Assembly: GCF_005862305.2 (NCBI RefSeq)
Contig: NZ_CP054025.1
Location: 186,001 to 250,000 of the forward strand
From: Rhizobium indicum
Lineage (GTDB): Bacteria > Pseudomonadota > Alphaproteobacteria > Rhizobiales > Rhizobiaceae
Reading direction: 5' to 3'
Length of the DNA: 64,000 nucleotides
Shown: positions 51,684-60,625 of the stretch, piece after piece
Layout: the number at the start of each line of letters is the position of its first letter
Position numbering within the stretch: the stretch's first letter is position 1
Notes under the pieces: generated by a model
The model's input: the letters and a program-made list of their open reading frames with translations, nothing else
Database searches by the model: none
Told to the model about the DNA's origin: nothing
Made by a program: the position numbers and the translations under genes

Positions 51684-52550
51684 TTACACCTTTACAGCTG
51701 CTGCTTTTGGCGCGCTTGATCCAAAAACCGCGTCTTCGATCGGAAACTTCCGAAGCCCCAGTCTCTGGAATGCCGTCAGTGAGATGAAGGTCGGCACGAC
51801 GACCGCATAGCGCCGCCACAGCCGTCGCGGCTCGCATAAAAGACGAAACGCCCATTCGAAGCCGCTTCTTTGAATGAACCTTGGAGCCTGCCGCTTGAGG
51901 CCGGCGTGGAAATCGAATGCGGCTCCGACACCGATGAGCATCGATGCTTCCAGACGATCGCGCATGTGCGCCATCCAGAGTTCCTGCTTGGGACTGCTCA
52001 GCCCGACCCAGATGATATCGGCGCCCGATCGATTGAGCTGGTCAGCAATCTCCGTTTCCTCCCGCGTCGACAGTTTGCGAAAAGGTGGCGCATAGGAGCC
52101 GACGATCCGTGCTTGCGGAAATTTTGCGAGAAGGCGCGCCTGCAGCTGTTCGAGCGTTTCGGCCGTTGCGCCATAAAGGAAGTGGCGCAAGCCCTTGGAG
52201 CTGCCGGCATCGAAAACGGATAACATCAGGTCAGGTCCATAGACCCTATCGCTTTCAGCATGACCGGCACGCTTCAATGCCCATACCAACGGCATGCCAT
52301 CGGGTGTTACGAGGAAAGCCCGGTTATGTATCGACCGGAGCTCGGGATCATCTTGACACCGGACCACACCGTGCGCGTCGCGAACGCACACATATTCCTT
52401 CCTGCCGTCTTCGATCGCTTTTTGAATAAATCCAGTCGCGCTTTTGAGATTAACTGCCGAAATGCGAACACCAAGGACATTAATACATTCCAAAGAACTC
52501 GTTTGATTGAGAACTGAATCTTGGCTTCCGTCTGCTGATTGCTTTCTCAT
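51684..52550 (-). CDS. WecG/TagA/CpsF-family glycosyltransferase
   Basis: 288 residues with the family core VTPDGMPLVWALKRAG, GPDLMLSVFD, LYGATAETLEQLQARL, IVGSYAPPF and IIWVGLSSPKQELWMAHM, plus GVGAAFDFHAG. These enzymes transfer a sugar (ManNAc-type in WecG/TagA) to the lipid-linked primer as the second step. It is the first gene of the leftward group with the priming transferase (7 bp apart), UXS and the glycosyltransferase. Confidence 0.93.
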   Translation of the reverse strand: MRKQSADGSQDSVLNQTSSLECINVLGVRISAVNLKSATGFIQKAIEDGRKEYVCVRDAHGVVRCQDDPELRSIHNRAFLVTPDGMPLVWALKRAGHAESDRVYGPDLMLSVFDAGSSKGLRHFLYGATAETLEQLQARLLAKFPQARIVGSYAPPFRKLSTREETEIADQLNRSGADIIWVGLSSPKQELWMAHMRDRLEASMLIGVGAAFDFHAGLKRQAPRFIQRSGFEWAFRLLCEPRRLWRRYAVVVPTFISLTAFQRLGLRKFPIEDAVFGSSAPKAAAVKV

Positions 52551-52631
52551 GACCTACGCTTTCGCGATCTAAACTGTCATCAGAATATGCTGCCAAGACG
52601 ATTGCCTCCATACTTGCGGCTCTAACTATTG

Positions 52632-52661
52632 GACGTAGAAGAGACTTCATGTTTCTACGTC
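52632..52661. promoter_or_regulatory. Perfect inverted repeat upstream of the WecG-type gene
   Basis: GACGTAGAA and TTCTACGTC, 9-bp arms with a 12-base spacer, centred about 97 bp before the start of the leftward operon. Candidate operator for a polysaccharide regulator such as the LuxR-type protein at 46293. Confidence 0.4.
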
Positions 52662-52749
52662 TTACGCCGAGATCGGTTACATATTCGAAGTAAGGCAACG
52701 TACCCCCACTGCTTGCCAGGCTGCTCTTTTTGATGAGCGCTGTCCCGAA

Positions 52750-52977
52750 AGAGCGGTTTGATCTCGGCAAAGCCGAACGCAGCACGTCATCGCGCCAAAG
52801 CGCAACCGAAATGTGCAGCGCGCCCACGACGCAGACCTCTACAAGGAGCGCAATCGCATCGAGCGCTTCTTCAGCAAGCTCAAACAGTTTCGACGCGCCG
52901 CAACCCCATACGACAAACTGCTCGTGAACGTCATGGGATTGGCCAAGCTCGCCGCAATCGCAATGTGGCTCAAATAG
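52750..52977 (+). pseudogene. IS5-family (IS427-type) transposase C-terminus
   Basis: The last ~60 codons before TAG at 52975 read IAPKRNRNVQRAHDADLYKE, RNRIERFFSKLKQFRR and YDKLLVNVMGLAKLAAIAMWLK, the DDE C-terminal region of IS427-type elements. The N-terminal half is gone. Confidence 0.8.
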
Positions 52978-53329
52978 TTAAATCGTCGCCACGCTCTAGG
53001 GAGGCAAAGCGTCCGCTACCATTGATCTTCTACCGGGACTGCCGGATGCAGAGCAAGATCGAAGCGGCGGCCATCACCGTTGCCATCCGAGTTAAACAGT
53101 TGTCCCCATCCGTTTACTGCGACCGGGGCAACTCATAGGTCTGCGGCAACCGTCGATATGCTTCTTTACAACGCGGCGAGAAAAACCAGGGACCCTGCGG
53201 GGCGGCCCGCTTATGAGATGAATATGGTGCATGCATCTTGCACACCGGATCGATCCAAGCCGGGTCAGCCGACGGAGCAAGCCGGATTCCATAGAGAGGG
53301 ACTTCCCAGGCCACCGATCTAAGCGCCAC

Positions 53330-53530
53330 CGTTCCGAGGTCTCGCACCAGCGGCCGAACTTGATCGCCCACTCAGACACGGTCTGGAACGAGACATCGAT
53401 TCCACGCTCGGCAAGCAGATTGTCGACATAAGGCAGGCCCAGCGGAAACGGAAAGTGTAGTCACACCGCATGCCCGATGATCTCGGCGGGAAAGCGGTGG
53501 CGCTTGAAATGCTGGGCAATGGGTTGGTCG
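53330..53530 (-). pseudogene. IS6-family transposase remnant with an in-frame stop
   Basis: HFKRHRFPAEIIGHAV, then an in-frame TGA (53461-53463) where Trp is expected, then LHFPFPLGLPYVDNLLAE, RGIDVSFQTVSEWAIKFGRW. This is the N-terminal part of an IS6-type transposase. The region 52978-53948 around it holds no gene that I can support; from about 53690 it becomes AT-rich and should contain the promoter of the next gene. A 9-bp inverted pair GCTGCCACA/TGTGGCAGC spans 53739-53817. Confidence 0.75.
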
Positions 53531-53948
53531 AATCGCTACGGTCGACCTCACATTGCCATCTCGATCAGCACCAATCGTAAGGCGATACTGCCCAAAATTG
53601 CCGAATTCTGAAAAAAATGTCGATTCCGCATTTGGCGGGGACAATCCAGCCACGCCCATCAGGATTTTCTAAAGTTTTCAATGGATGCATGTCGCCATGG
53701 TTGTAGAAAGAATAACTCGCGGCAAGCGAGATATTAAAGCTGCCACATTTTGGGCGACTCGAAATTCACCAAATATTTCAAAACGTAACTTTGGATCGAT
53801 TAAGATATTGTGGCAGCAATAAGGCTATGCTTCTCAAGCACTTACTGTTGCGTTGCTGTTGCGCCCTCCAGAATGTCGCCCTATAACCTGCCGCCGTAAC
53901 GCAGGATTAACCGCAAATATTAACGGGCGGGGGTTGAGGAACAAGACC

Positions 53949-56177
53949 ATGACAACATACTACGTAGCAACGACTGGCAGCAACGGTGGTAACGGCAGTA
54001 CCTCCTCTCCTTTCCGCACGATCGGCGACGCGATGGCGTCGAACCTTAAGCCCGGCGACGAGGTCGTGGTGAAGGCGGGGACCTACAACGAGGCTATTAA
54101 CATCGACAAAGACGGCTCGGCGGCAGCCGACATCACACTGCGCTCGGAAGTGCCTGGCGGGGCGCTGATCCGGCCGCCCGCGGGCTCGTGGAACGCGATC
54201 AGTGTCAACGCCAACTACGTGACAATCGACGGCTTTGACATCGGCGGCGCCAAAGGCGACGGCATCGAAGCGAACAATGTCCACCACATCTCAGTTCTCA
54301 ACAACAAGGTCCACGGCAGCGGGGAGTCGGGCATTCAGTTCAACTGGTCGGACTTCATTCGCATCGAAGGGAACGAGACCTACAATAACGCGTCGACGGG
54401 CTGGTTCTCGGGCATCTCGATCTACCAGAACCGGAACATCACCGGCGATACCTCGACCGACGGCTACCGGACGATCGTTCGGGACAACATCTCGCACGAC
54501 AACGTCACGAAGTCGGGTGCGCACACCGACGGCAACGGCATCATCATCGACGATTTCCAGAGCACGCAGACGAGCGGTCATCCGAACTACACGTTCAAGA
54601 CCCTGGTCGACAATAACCTCGTCTACGAGAACGGCGGCAAAGGCATCCAGGTTACCTGGAGCGACTCCGTCACGGTGAAAAACAACACCGCATACCACAA
54701 CAATCAGGACCCGGCGAACAGCGGCACCTGGCGCGGCGAGCTCAGCAATTCGGCGTCGAGCAACAACACCTGGGTCAACAACATCGCCGTGGCGGACCCA
54801 TCGCTGAACAAGAACAACACCGCGATCGATAACACGTCGACCGACAGCTACAAGAACACTAACGTCGTCTGGGCCAACAACATCACCTACAACGGCACGG
54901 CCGGTCAGGCATCGGTCAAGACCGACGGCGGCAACGCGATGCCAAGCGCGGCGAACGGCAACAAGCTCGGCATCGACCCGAAGTTCGCGGGGGCAGCGAG
55001 CGACAACTTCCACCTCGGCTCCGGCTCGTCGGCGATCGACAGCGGAACCAGCAAGTACGGCGTCGGCTCGCTCGATCTGGACGGCCACGCTCGCGTCGTT
55101 GGAACTGTCGACATGGGTGCCTACGAATCTGGCTCCAGCTCGACACCGGGAACGCCAACTACGCCGACGAACCCAGGAACGCCAACCACGCCGACGCAAC
55201 CGGGAACGCCAACCACACCGACGAAGGTATTCACCGGCACCAACGGCAACGACATCCTGCCACACACCGGTCAGTCCAACGGCGGCAACGAAACCTTCAA
55301 GGGTCTCGGCGGCAGTGACGTGTTGAAGGGCGGCGCCGGCGCGGACGTGCTCGACGGCGGCAGCGGCAACGACACGGCCAGCTATGCGGGCTCCGGCGCG
55401 GTCAGCGTCAATTTGGCGACCAAGGCCGCATCGGGCGGGCAGGCCGCCGGTGACAAGATCGCCAGCGTCGAAAACTTGACTGGCTCCAGCTACAACGACG
55501 TGCTGACCGGCGGCAATGGCGGCAGCAACGTTCTCAATGGCGGGGCTGGCGCGGACAAGCTCAGCGGCGGCGCCGGCGGGGACGTCCTCAATGGTGGTGC
55601 CGACAACGACACGGCCGGCTATGCGGGCTCCGGCGGGGTCAACGTCAACTTGGCGACTGGGGCGGCAACGGGCGGCCATGCCGCCGGTGACAAGTTCGTC
55701 AGCATCGAAAACTTGACTGGCTCCAGCTACAACGACGTGCTGACCGGAAATAGCGGCAGCAACATTCTCGATGGCGGGGCCGGCGCGGACAAGCTGAACG
55801 GCGGACTCGGCAACGACAAGCTGTTCGGAAAAGCCGGCGCAGACATTCTGACCGGCGGCGGCGGCGGCGATACCTTCGTCTTCAATGTGAAGCCCGACAA
55901 TATCAGCGTCGACCACATCCGGGATTTTTCCTCCGCGGCGGGCGACAAGCTGATGCTCGATCATTCGATTTTCGCCGCGCTCAGCCTATCCCAATTTTCG
56001 GACGAGAATTTCGTTCTGGGAACAAAAGCGCTGGAGGCTGATGACAAGCTGATCTACGATCAGAAGAGCGGCATTCTATCCTATGACGCGGATGGAAGCG
56101 CAGCGGGCGCGGCCGTCCATGTCGCGGATCTCGATAATTCCGCAGCACTTCACTTCAAAGATTTCCTGCTTGTCTAA
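53949..56177 (+). CDS. Secreted right-handed parallel beta-helix protein with RTX repeats
   Basis: 742 residues in three parts. Residues 1-395 are a parallel beta-helix (start TTYYVATTGSNGGNGSTSSPF, then AGTYNEAI, GIQFNWSDFIRIEGN, KGIQVTWSDSVTVKNN), as in polysaccharide lyases and epimerases. Residues 400-426 are a linker of three PGTPTTPT(N/Q/K) repeats. Residues ~430-640 carry RTX nonapeptides (GGAGADVLDGG, GGAGADKLSGG, GGLGNDKLFGKAGADIL) that bind calcium. No Sec signal; a C-terminal type I secretion signal is expected. It probably modifies or cleaves the polymer outside the cell. Start ATG 53949 follows GAGGA. Confidence 0.87.
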   Translation: MTTYYVATTGSNGGNGSTSSPFRTIGDAMASNLKPGDEVVVKAGTYNEAINIDKDGSAAADITLRSEVPGGALIRPPAGSWNAISVNANYVTIDGFDIGGAKGDGIEANNVHHISVLNNKVHGSGESGIQFNWSDFIRIEGNETYNNASTGWFSGISIYQNRNITGDTSTDGYRTIVRDNISHDNVTKSGAHTDGNGIIIDDFQSTQTSGHPNYTFKTLVDNNLVYENGGKGIQVTWSDSVTVKNNTAYHNNQDPANSGTWRGELSNSASSNNTWVNNIAVADPSLNKNNTAIDNTSTDSYKNTNVVWANNITYNGTAGQASVKTDGGNAMPSAANGNKLGIDPKFAGAASDNFHLGSGSSAIDSGTSKYGVGSLDLDGHARVVGTVDMGAYESGSSSTPGTPTTPTNPGTPTTPTQPGTPTTPTKVFTGTNGNDILPHTGQSNGGNETFKGLGGSDVLKGGAGADVLDGGSGNDTASYAGSGAVSVNLATKAASGGQAAGDKIASVENLTGSSYNDVLTGGNGGSNVLNGGAGADKLSGGAGGDVLNGGADNDTAGYAGSGGVNVNLATGAATGGHAAGDKFVSIENLTGSSYNDVLTGNSGSNILDGGAGADKLNGGLGNDKLFGKAGADILTGGGGGDTFVFNVKPDNISVDHIRDFSSAAGDKLMLDHSIFAALSLSQFSDENFVLGTKALEADDKLIYDQKSGILSYDADGSAAGAAVHVADLDNSAALHFKDFLLV
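55146..55226 (+). repeat. Three 27-bp tandem repeats encoding a Pro/Thr linker
   Basis: Each unit encodes PGTPTTPT plus N, Q or K. The linker joins the beta-helix to the RTX part and is likely to vary in copy number between strains. Confidence 0.9.
55368..55841 (+). repeat. Duplicated 237-bp (79-codon) RTX module
   Basis: Two units start with NDTA(S/G)YAGSG and share ENLTGSSYNDVLTG; a 40-bp block is identical at 55471 and 55708, spaced 237 bp. It indicates an in-frame duplication within the RTX region. Confidence 0.8.
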
Positions 56178-56184
56178 CCAGGTC

Positions 56185-56211
56185 GGCCCGTCGCCTTTCA
56201 GGCGGCGGGCC
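56185..56211 (+). terminator. GC-rich hairpin after the RTX gene
   Basis: GGCCCGTCGCC and GGCGGCGGGCC form an 11-bp stem (one G-T pair) with loop TTTCA, starting eight bases after the stop. No T-run follows. Confidence 0.55.
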
Positions 56212-56327
56212 TACAGCGTCACGGGTAGTCGTGTCTCTCCGCTTGCCGGCACGAAAAAAACCCGGCCACATTCTCCGTTGACGCCACTCAGGCCGCAACG
56301 GAGAAACCTTTGCCCTGGATCGCCTAG

Positions 56328-56519
56328 ATTGCCCATTTCATCGCCGCGGCATTTCTGACCAACGGCATCCCGCATTTCGTCAACGGGGTCAGCGGCAGGC
56401 CGTTCTGCATTCCCTTCGCGCAAGGGGCAAAGCTCGGCTCACCGACGGCGAATGTCGTCTGGGCCTGGGCGAATTTCCTCATCGCCTTCCCAAGCCGCTC
56501 GGGCAGATCTCGCCAGTGA
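56328..56519 (+). pseudogene. Remnant of a small membrane protein
   Basis: The frame reads IAHFIAAAFLTNGIPHFVNG, VSGRPFCIPFAQGAKLGSP and TANVVWAWANFLIAFPS up to a TGA at 56517, with an in-frame TAG at 56325 just before it. It resembles a small hydrophobic protein family that I have seen as hypothetical in rhizobia. Without a start codon it is a broken fragment. The rest of 56212-56564 holds nothing else. Confidence 0.45.
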
Positions 56520-56564
56520 CTACCGGAACGCCCCGGGAACACCGCTCGTCGTATCGCCCTTTCG

Positions 56565-58694
56565 TTACTCGGGCCGCGCGACTACGCTTTCGGTGTCCGC
56601 CCCAGCCTTCTGAAGATCCTGTAAACTGCCAAATTCTCCCGAAGGCATGATCCCGGGATGTATTCGGAAGCTCTTGTCGTTCAAATTGCCGGCGTAGCGG
56701 TTATTCGCGAACTGCACGTATCCAGGCCCATGGTCAGGAGCGTAGACATAGGCTGCAAGCCCGTTGCTACCGTCGATCGACACGATATTGCTCTCGATAC
56801 GATTAGGACGTGCCCATGACGGACGCCAACCCCTGCCCGTACCGTCATCAACGCGAAAAGCCGCGCCCGATCCGTGCGTGATAACGTTTCCGGTCACCAA
56901 GTTGCTCCAGCCGCCGTTGATGCCGATCGCCGATATATTGTCCGACAGCGTATTTCCTTCGATGCGCACACCACTGGCCTTGCCATCGGTGTAGATCGCC
57001 CAACTAATGGGAGTCGGCCATTCATTGATATTTTCATATCCGGGAGGCCAAAACGTCCCATCGGCCCTGTTCATGAGTTGACCTGTCCCGGTGACCAGAT
57101 TGTAGCGGATGCTGCTGTTCAGGAGGTCAGCCTGCTCGCCCATCAGCTTGATTGCACCGCCATCTGCCGTCTGCTGATTGGCATTGCGGATCTCGTTATG
57201 TTCGATGACTGCGTCGTGGACTGCGTCTTGTGCTCCCCACAGTGAGCCGCCGGCGATACCGAACTGCGCAGTATTTTCGACCAGGTTATGAGCGATCCTG
57301 ATACTGTCGGTCGCCTGGAACCATATCCCCGCGGTTTCAAAGTAAACCCTTCCGATGTCATGAATATGGTTCGACAGGATTATGGCACCGTCGGATTTGC
57401 CGAAGCTGCCATAGGTCGTGCCAACGTAAATCCCGTTGCCAGCCACATCTCCAATCACGTTGCCGGCAATCAAGACATCTTTGCTCTCGGAAACATGGAT
57501 GCCGACGCCGACATTGTCGATGGAGTTGCCGAGCAGCCGAACACCGTCCGAGTGATCGAGCCGTATGGCCCCAAAGCTTCTGGTATCGGTACCGAACTTG
57601 CCGCTGCCCCGCGGATCCCCATCCCGAAACTGGAGCCCCGATACAACCATCCCGTCGGCTCCATCCAGCCTGAAGAGGGTCGGCAGGATGCCGGCCACAG
57701 CCGTAGAACTTGTTGGTAGTCCATCGGCCGGGATATAATCGAGTTGACCTTTGGTTCGGTCGTACCACCACTCCCCGGGCGCATCGAGCAGCGCCGCCGC
57801 CCCGGTCAGGAAATAGCGGCTGCCTTCTGCGGTGAAGAAATAGCTGGTGCCTTGGGTATTTATCGCCCGGTTCGCGGTGTCGATTGAAACCACTGGGAGG
57901 GTGTCACTGCCCCACTGGCTGCCGGGGTGAAAACCACCGACGATGTGGGCGACAAGCCCTGCTGCATTTTTTGAGATCGGAAGATCGCCGGCATGGAAGC
58001 AAAAGCGCGTGTTACCATGCCATTCATCGTCGTCCTGCGTGCACTTGGCCGCGAAAAGCCACCCTTTGCGCGGGTCTCCATCGAGTGGAGCGTTGGGAAA
58101 GCGAGCCTGCATCTGGCGCGCGCCGCTGACGAAAAGATCGCCCACATCCCGGCCCGCAGGCAGCTTCAGTGACGCCTTCCAGCGACCATCGGCCTGCGCC
58201 GTCCAATTGCGCACAATCGGGCCGCCGTGCAGAACCGGCGCCTCGTTGCACCTCGCCGCGATGATCAGGCCCGCATCGCGAGCATCGAAGACTATCGGTT
58301 CAGCAAGATAGTAATCCCCATTGCCCATTGCGATCGTATTCTGGCCGCCCTTCTGGCGCGCAGCATCCCGCGCTCTTTCAATACTGGCAAAAGGACCGTC
58401 TGTACGCCGAGAATTTGCTTTAGGAAGGTGCCCGCTCCAGGTGTCTTTGCCATCGGGAGAGACATAGAATACTGCCCGGGCCGCGGGTGCTCCGGTCAAT
58501 ATGTTGCTCAGTGAAGTCCCCTTCAGCTTGTCCGAAAAGGTCGCCGGCGAGGCTTCCGCGCAGGTTGCCTCCCTGACCGCCGTCCGCAGCCTGTCGGGCG
58601 CATCTGCGTCCGGGCTCACCGAGGCCAGCTTGCCCGGCTGCGGAAAGAGCATCGCAAGCAAAATGCTCAAGATCGGTGCGAAGCGCTGCCTCAT
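56565..58694 (-). CDS. Exported right-handed parallel beta-helix protein (glycosidase/lyase-like)
   Basis: 709 residues with an N-terminal signal-like segment (MRQRFAPILSILLAMLF). FYVSPDGKDTWSGHLPKANS, GPFASIERARDAAR then GDYYLAEPIVF is the entry into a beta-helix such as that of GH141 and related glycan-active proteins. Repeats in the centre (GIHVSESKDVLIAGNVIGDVAGNGIY, HDAVIEHNEIRNANQQT) are helix coils. The substrate is unknown; because it overlaps the polymerase gene by 4 bp on the same strand, a role in trimming or modifying the local polymer is likely. Confidence 0.85.
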   Translation of the reverse strand: MRQRFAPILSILLAMLFPQPGKLASVSPDADAPDRLRTAVREATCAEASPATFSDKLKGTSLSNILTGAPAARAVFYVSPDGKDTWSGHLPKANSRRTDGPFASIERARDAARQKGGQNTIAMGNGDYYLAEPIVFDARDAGLIIAARCNEAPVLHGGPIVRNWTAQADGRWKASLKLPAGRDVGDLFVSGARQMQARFPNAPLDGDPRKGWLFAAKCTQDDDEWHGNTRFCFHAGDLPISKNAAGLVAHIVGGFHPGSQWGSDTLPVVSIDTANRAINTQGTSYFFTAEGSRYFLTGAAALLDAPGEWWYDRTKGQLDYIPADGLPTSSTAVAGILPTLFRLDGADGMVVSGLQFRDGDPRGSGKFGTDTRSFGAIRLDHSDGVRLLGNSIDNVGVGIHVSESKDVLIAGNVIGDVAGNGIYVGTTYGSFGKSDGAIILSNHIHDIGRVYFETAGIWFQATDSIRIAHNLVENTAQFGIAGGSLWGAQDAVHDAVIEHNEIRNANQQTADGGAIKLMGEQADLLNSSIRYNLVTGTGQLMNRADGTFWPPGYENINEWPTPISWAIYTDGKASGVRIEGNTLSDNISAIGINGGWSNLVTGNVITHGSGAAFRVDDGTGRGWRPSWARPNRIESNIVSIDGSNGLAAYVYAPDHGPGYVQFANNRYAGNLNDKSFRIHPGIMPSGEFGSLQDLQKAGADTESVVARPE

Positions 58695-60016
58695 GAGATT
58701 TGCAGCTCCGCCGTTCTGCTGCGGGCCCGTACTCGCAATTGCCGGCCGGGGGCCGTCGAAGTAACAACAGGCTCATATAGAGAGAACATGATGATGGCTG
58801 TTGTGAACAGAATGAAAATCGCGTCATTCTGGATCAGGAAGATTGTCTCGGTCAGGTTCATCACCAAAATCACAACCATGAAGACGTTCAGCCAGAGCCA
58901 GCCATAATGCGGGTCCCCGCATTGGAGGGCCGCCCCTTGGCGGAGTGCCTGCAAAAGCATCAGAGCGAACAAAGTCATTCCGCTTATTCCGAAGCTCAGC
59001 AGCGTATCGCGGAATCCATTATGAGCGTGAGGAGCCATCCATTGGATCTTTGACCAGATAATCCAGGCTTCGGGATTCGCTTCTGTCCAAAACGCTTGGT
59101 AGCCGAAGCCGAGCAGCAGATGATCGGCGATCTGGCCATCGACCAGCTCCCACAAGGGCACTCGGCCCGTCAAAGTGGCATCCTTGCCAAGCGCCTCAAG
59201 GAATGGGACCAGGAATTCGTGAAGCAAAAGGAGGATCCCGACGAACATTTGAAAGAAAAACAGGATGAAGACGATGCGACCGATGCCACGGATTCGCTGC
59301 AACATGGAGTAGAACCCGATCAGGCAATATGCCGATACCGTCGCAATTGTCGCGGTCATCGATCCGGAAAGGAAGAGACAAGCCCCGCCCGCCGCCAACA
59401 AGATCAAAGCGGTTCGCCGCAATCCTCGGTTGCTGTCCATTGCGACGGCGGTCGACACCAGTATCATCATGCCGGCGTACCAACCAAGGCTGTTCTTGTG
59501 GATGAATATGCCGCGCATCGCGCTGTCCGTGGGCATGCGAGCGAGCCCCGGTGATACTAGAAAAATCAACAGGCTGAGGACGATACATGCTCCGAAGGTC
59601 GCAAATGCAATGAGAAGTAACTGCCTTGGTGTAAAGCGTATCGCCAACACATAAGCCAGAAGTACGGTGAAGAGCAGGCCGATGGCACGCCTGAGAGTCG
59701 TCGACGGGCCAACCGACCAGAAGACAGACACGAAGGGCATGGCGACCATCAGCGGGACAAGCCAATTTCGCTTGAGCGCGGTGAGAAATTGCGGAAAATT
59801 TCGTGCCAGCATCAGCAATGTAAACCCGTATACGGGTAAACAAAGCAGACGCAACATAGACTTGGCATGATCGCTAAGGCCTCCGTCGGCATCCGCCAGC
59901 ATGAGCGGGAAAAGCGCGCCTGTCTGAAGAAAAAGGCATAGGCCGGCGCCCCAGCACTCTATTGCCCGCCAACTGACAGTCGGCCCATTCGCTATCCTAA
60001 GCGTATACGCTCGCAT
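58691..60016 (-). CDS. Polysaccharide polymerase (Wzy / O-antigen ligase family, ExoQ-like)
   Basis: 441 residues with about 10 to 12 membrane segments. The Wzy_C region contains GIFIHKNSLGWYAGMMILV and the periplasmic loop GKDATLTGRVPLWELV...LGFGYQAFW...APHAHNGFRDTLLSFGISG, the usual motif of ExoQ/Wzy-type enzymes that polymerise lipid-linked repeat units. It is followed in the operon by the beta-helix gene (ATGA overlap). Confidence 0.92.
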   Translation of the reverse strand: MRAYTLRIANGPTVSWRAIECWGAGLCLFLQTGALFPLMLADADGGLSDHAKSMLRLLCLPVYGFTLLMLARNFPQFLTALKRNWLVPLMVAMPFVSVFWSVGPSTTLRRAIGLLFTVLLAYVLAIRFTPRQLLLIAFATFGACIVLSLLIFLVSPGLARMPTDSAMRGIFIHKNSLGWYAGMMILVSTAVAMDSNRGLRRTALILLAAGGACLFLSGSMTATIATVSAYCLIGFYSMLQRIRGIGRIVFILFFFQMFVGILLLLHEFLVPFLEALGKDATLTGRVPLWELVDGQIADHLLLGFGYQAFWTEANPEAWIIWSKIQWMAPHAHNGFRDTLLSFGISGMTLFALMLLQALRQGAALQCGDPHYGWLWLNVFMVVILVMNLTETIFLIQNDAIFILFTTAIIMFSLYEPVVTSTAPGRQLRVRARSRTAELQIS

Positions 60017-60625
60017 TACCCGTCCCGACTTGCTTGGACAGATGAGAGGTTGTTGATCGCTGCAATTTGGAAAGACATGGGTCCCCTTTCATAGCTGCGC
60101 TGCTTACCAACGAACAATCATCCCGCCACGTCCCCGGTCAACCAACGCAAACGAAGGCGGGGCTAAGCCTAACGTCCATACCCACCATCCAAGGACGTTG
60201 TTTGGATTAAGCTTACGGTCTACCCCTCCCCCAAAAGTTGGTGCTGGGGCCCACGACATTGCCCATAAGAGGAGATGTCACCTGTGACCAATCACCGGTA
60301 GCTTGACGATGAAAGCATACCGCGAAACACGTCGCGCTGAGCCGCAGTTTCCGGTGAAGTGAGGCAATAATTCTGGCGCAGCCGGCTGTTGGCAGGTGAC
60401 GCTTAGAAGGGTTGGGATTGCAATGGTTCTGCGTCATGGTCCTGGTTTTGTACGTTATATAAAGGGAGCGTCACGCGTTGCGGCGTTTTCGGCGGTGACC
60501 CTACCGGCTCAAGGCGAAATCCTGATCGAGCAGAACTCCTTCCATCAATTCGCGCTGCCAAACGCGCGAGCGTTCGCAACTCCGGCGCACCGACGTGTCG
60601 CCCAGCGACGCGCTTGAGGGGTGTC
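60017..60625. other. Divergent promoter region between wzy and the glycosyltransferase operon
   Basis: No gene that I can support on either strand. It should carry promoters for the leftward polymerase operon and the rightward glycosyltransferase operon. A TATATAA stretch near 60457-60463 may be part of the latter. Confidence 0.4.

Noticed and set aside
53739..53817. Inverted pair GCTGCCACA/TGTGGCAGC 61 bp apart
   Set aside because: Too widely spaced for a simple operator or terminator, and in a rearranged region; only noted in passing.
54291..55964. 557-codon open frame on the minus strand
   Set aside because: Antisense to the RTX protein; its Val/Ala-rich repeats mirror the Gly/Asn-rich RTX codons.
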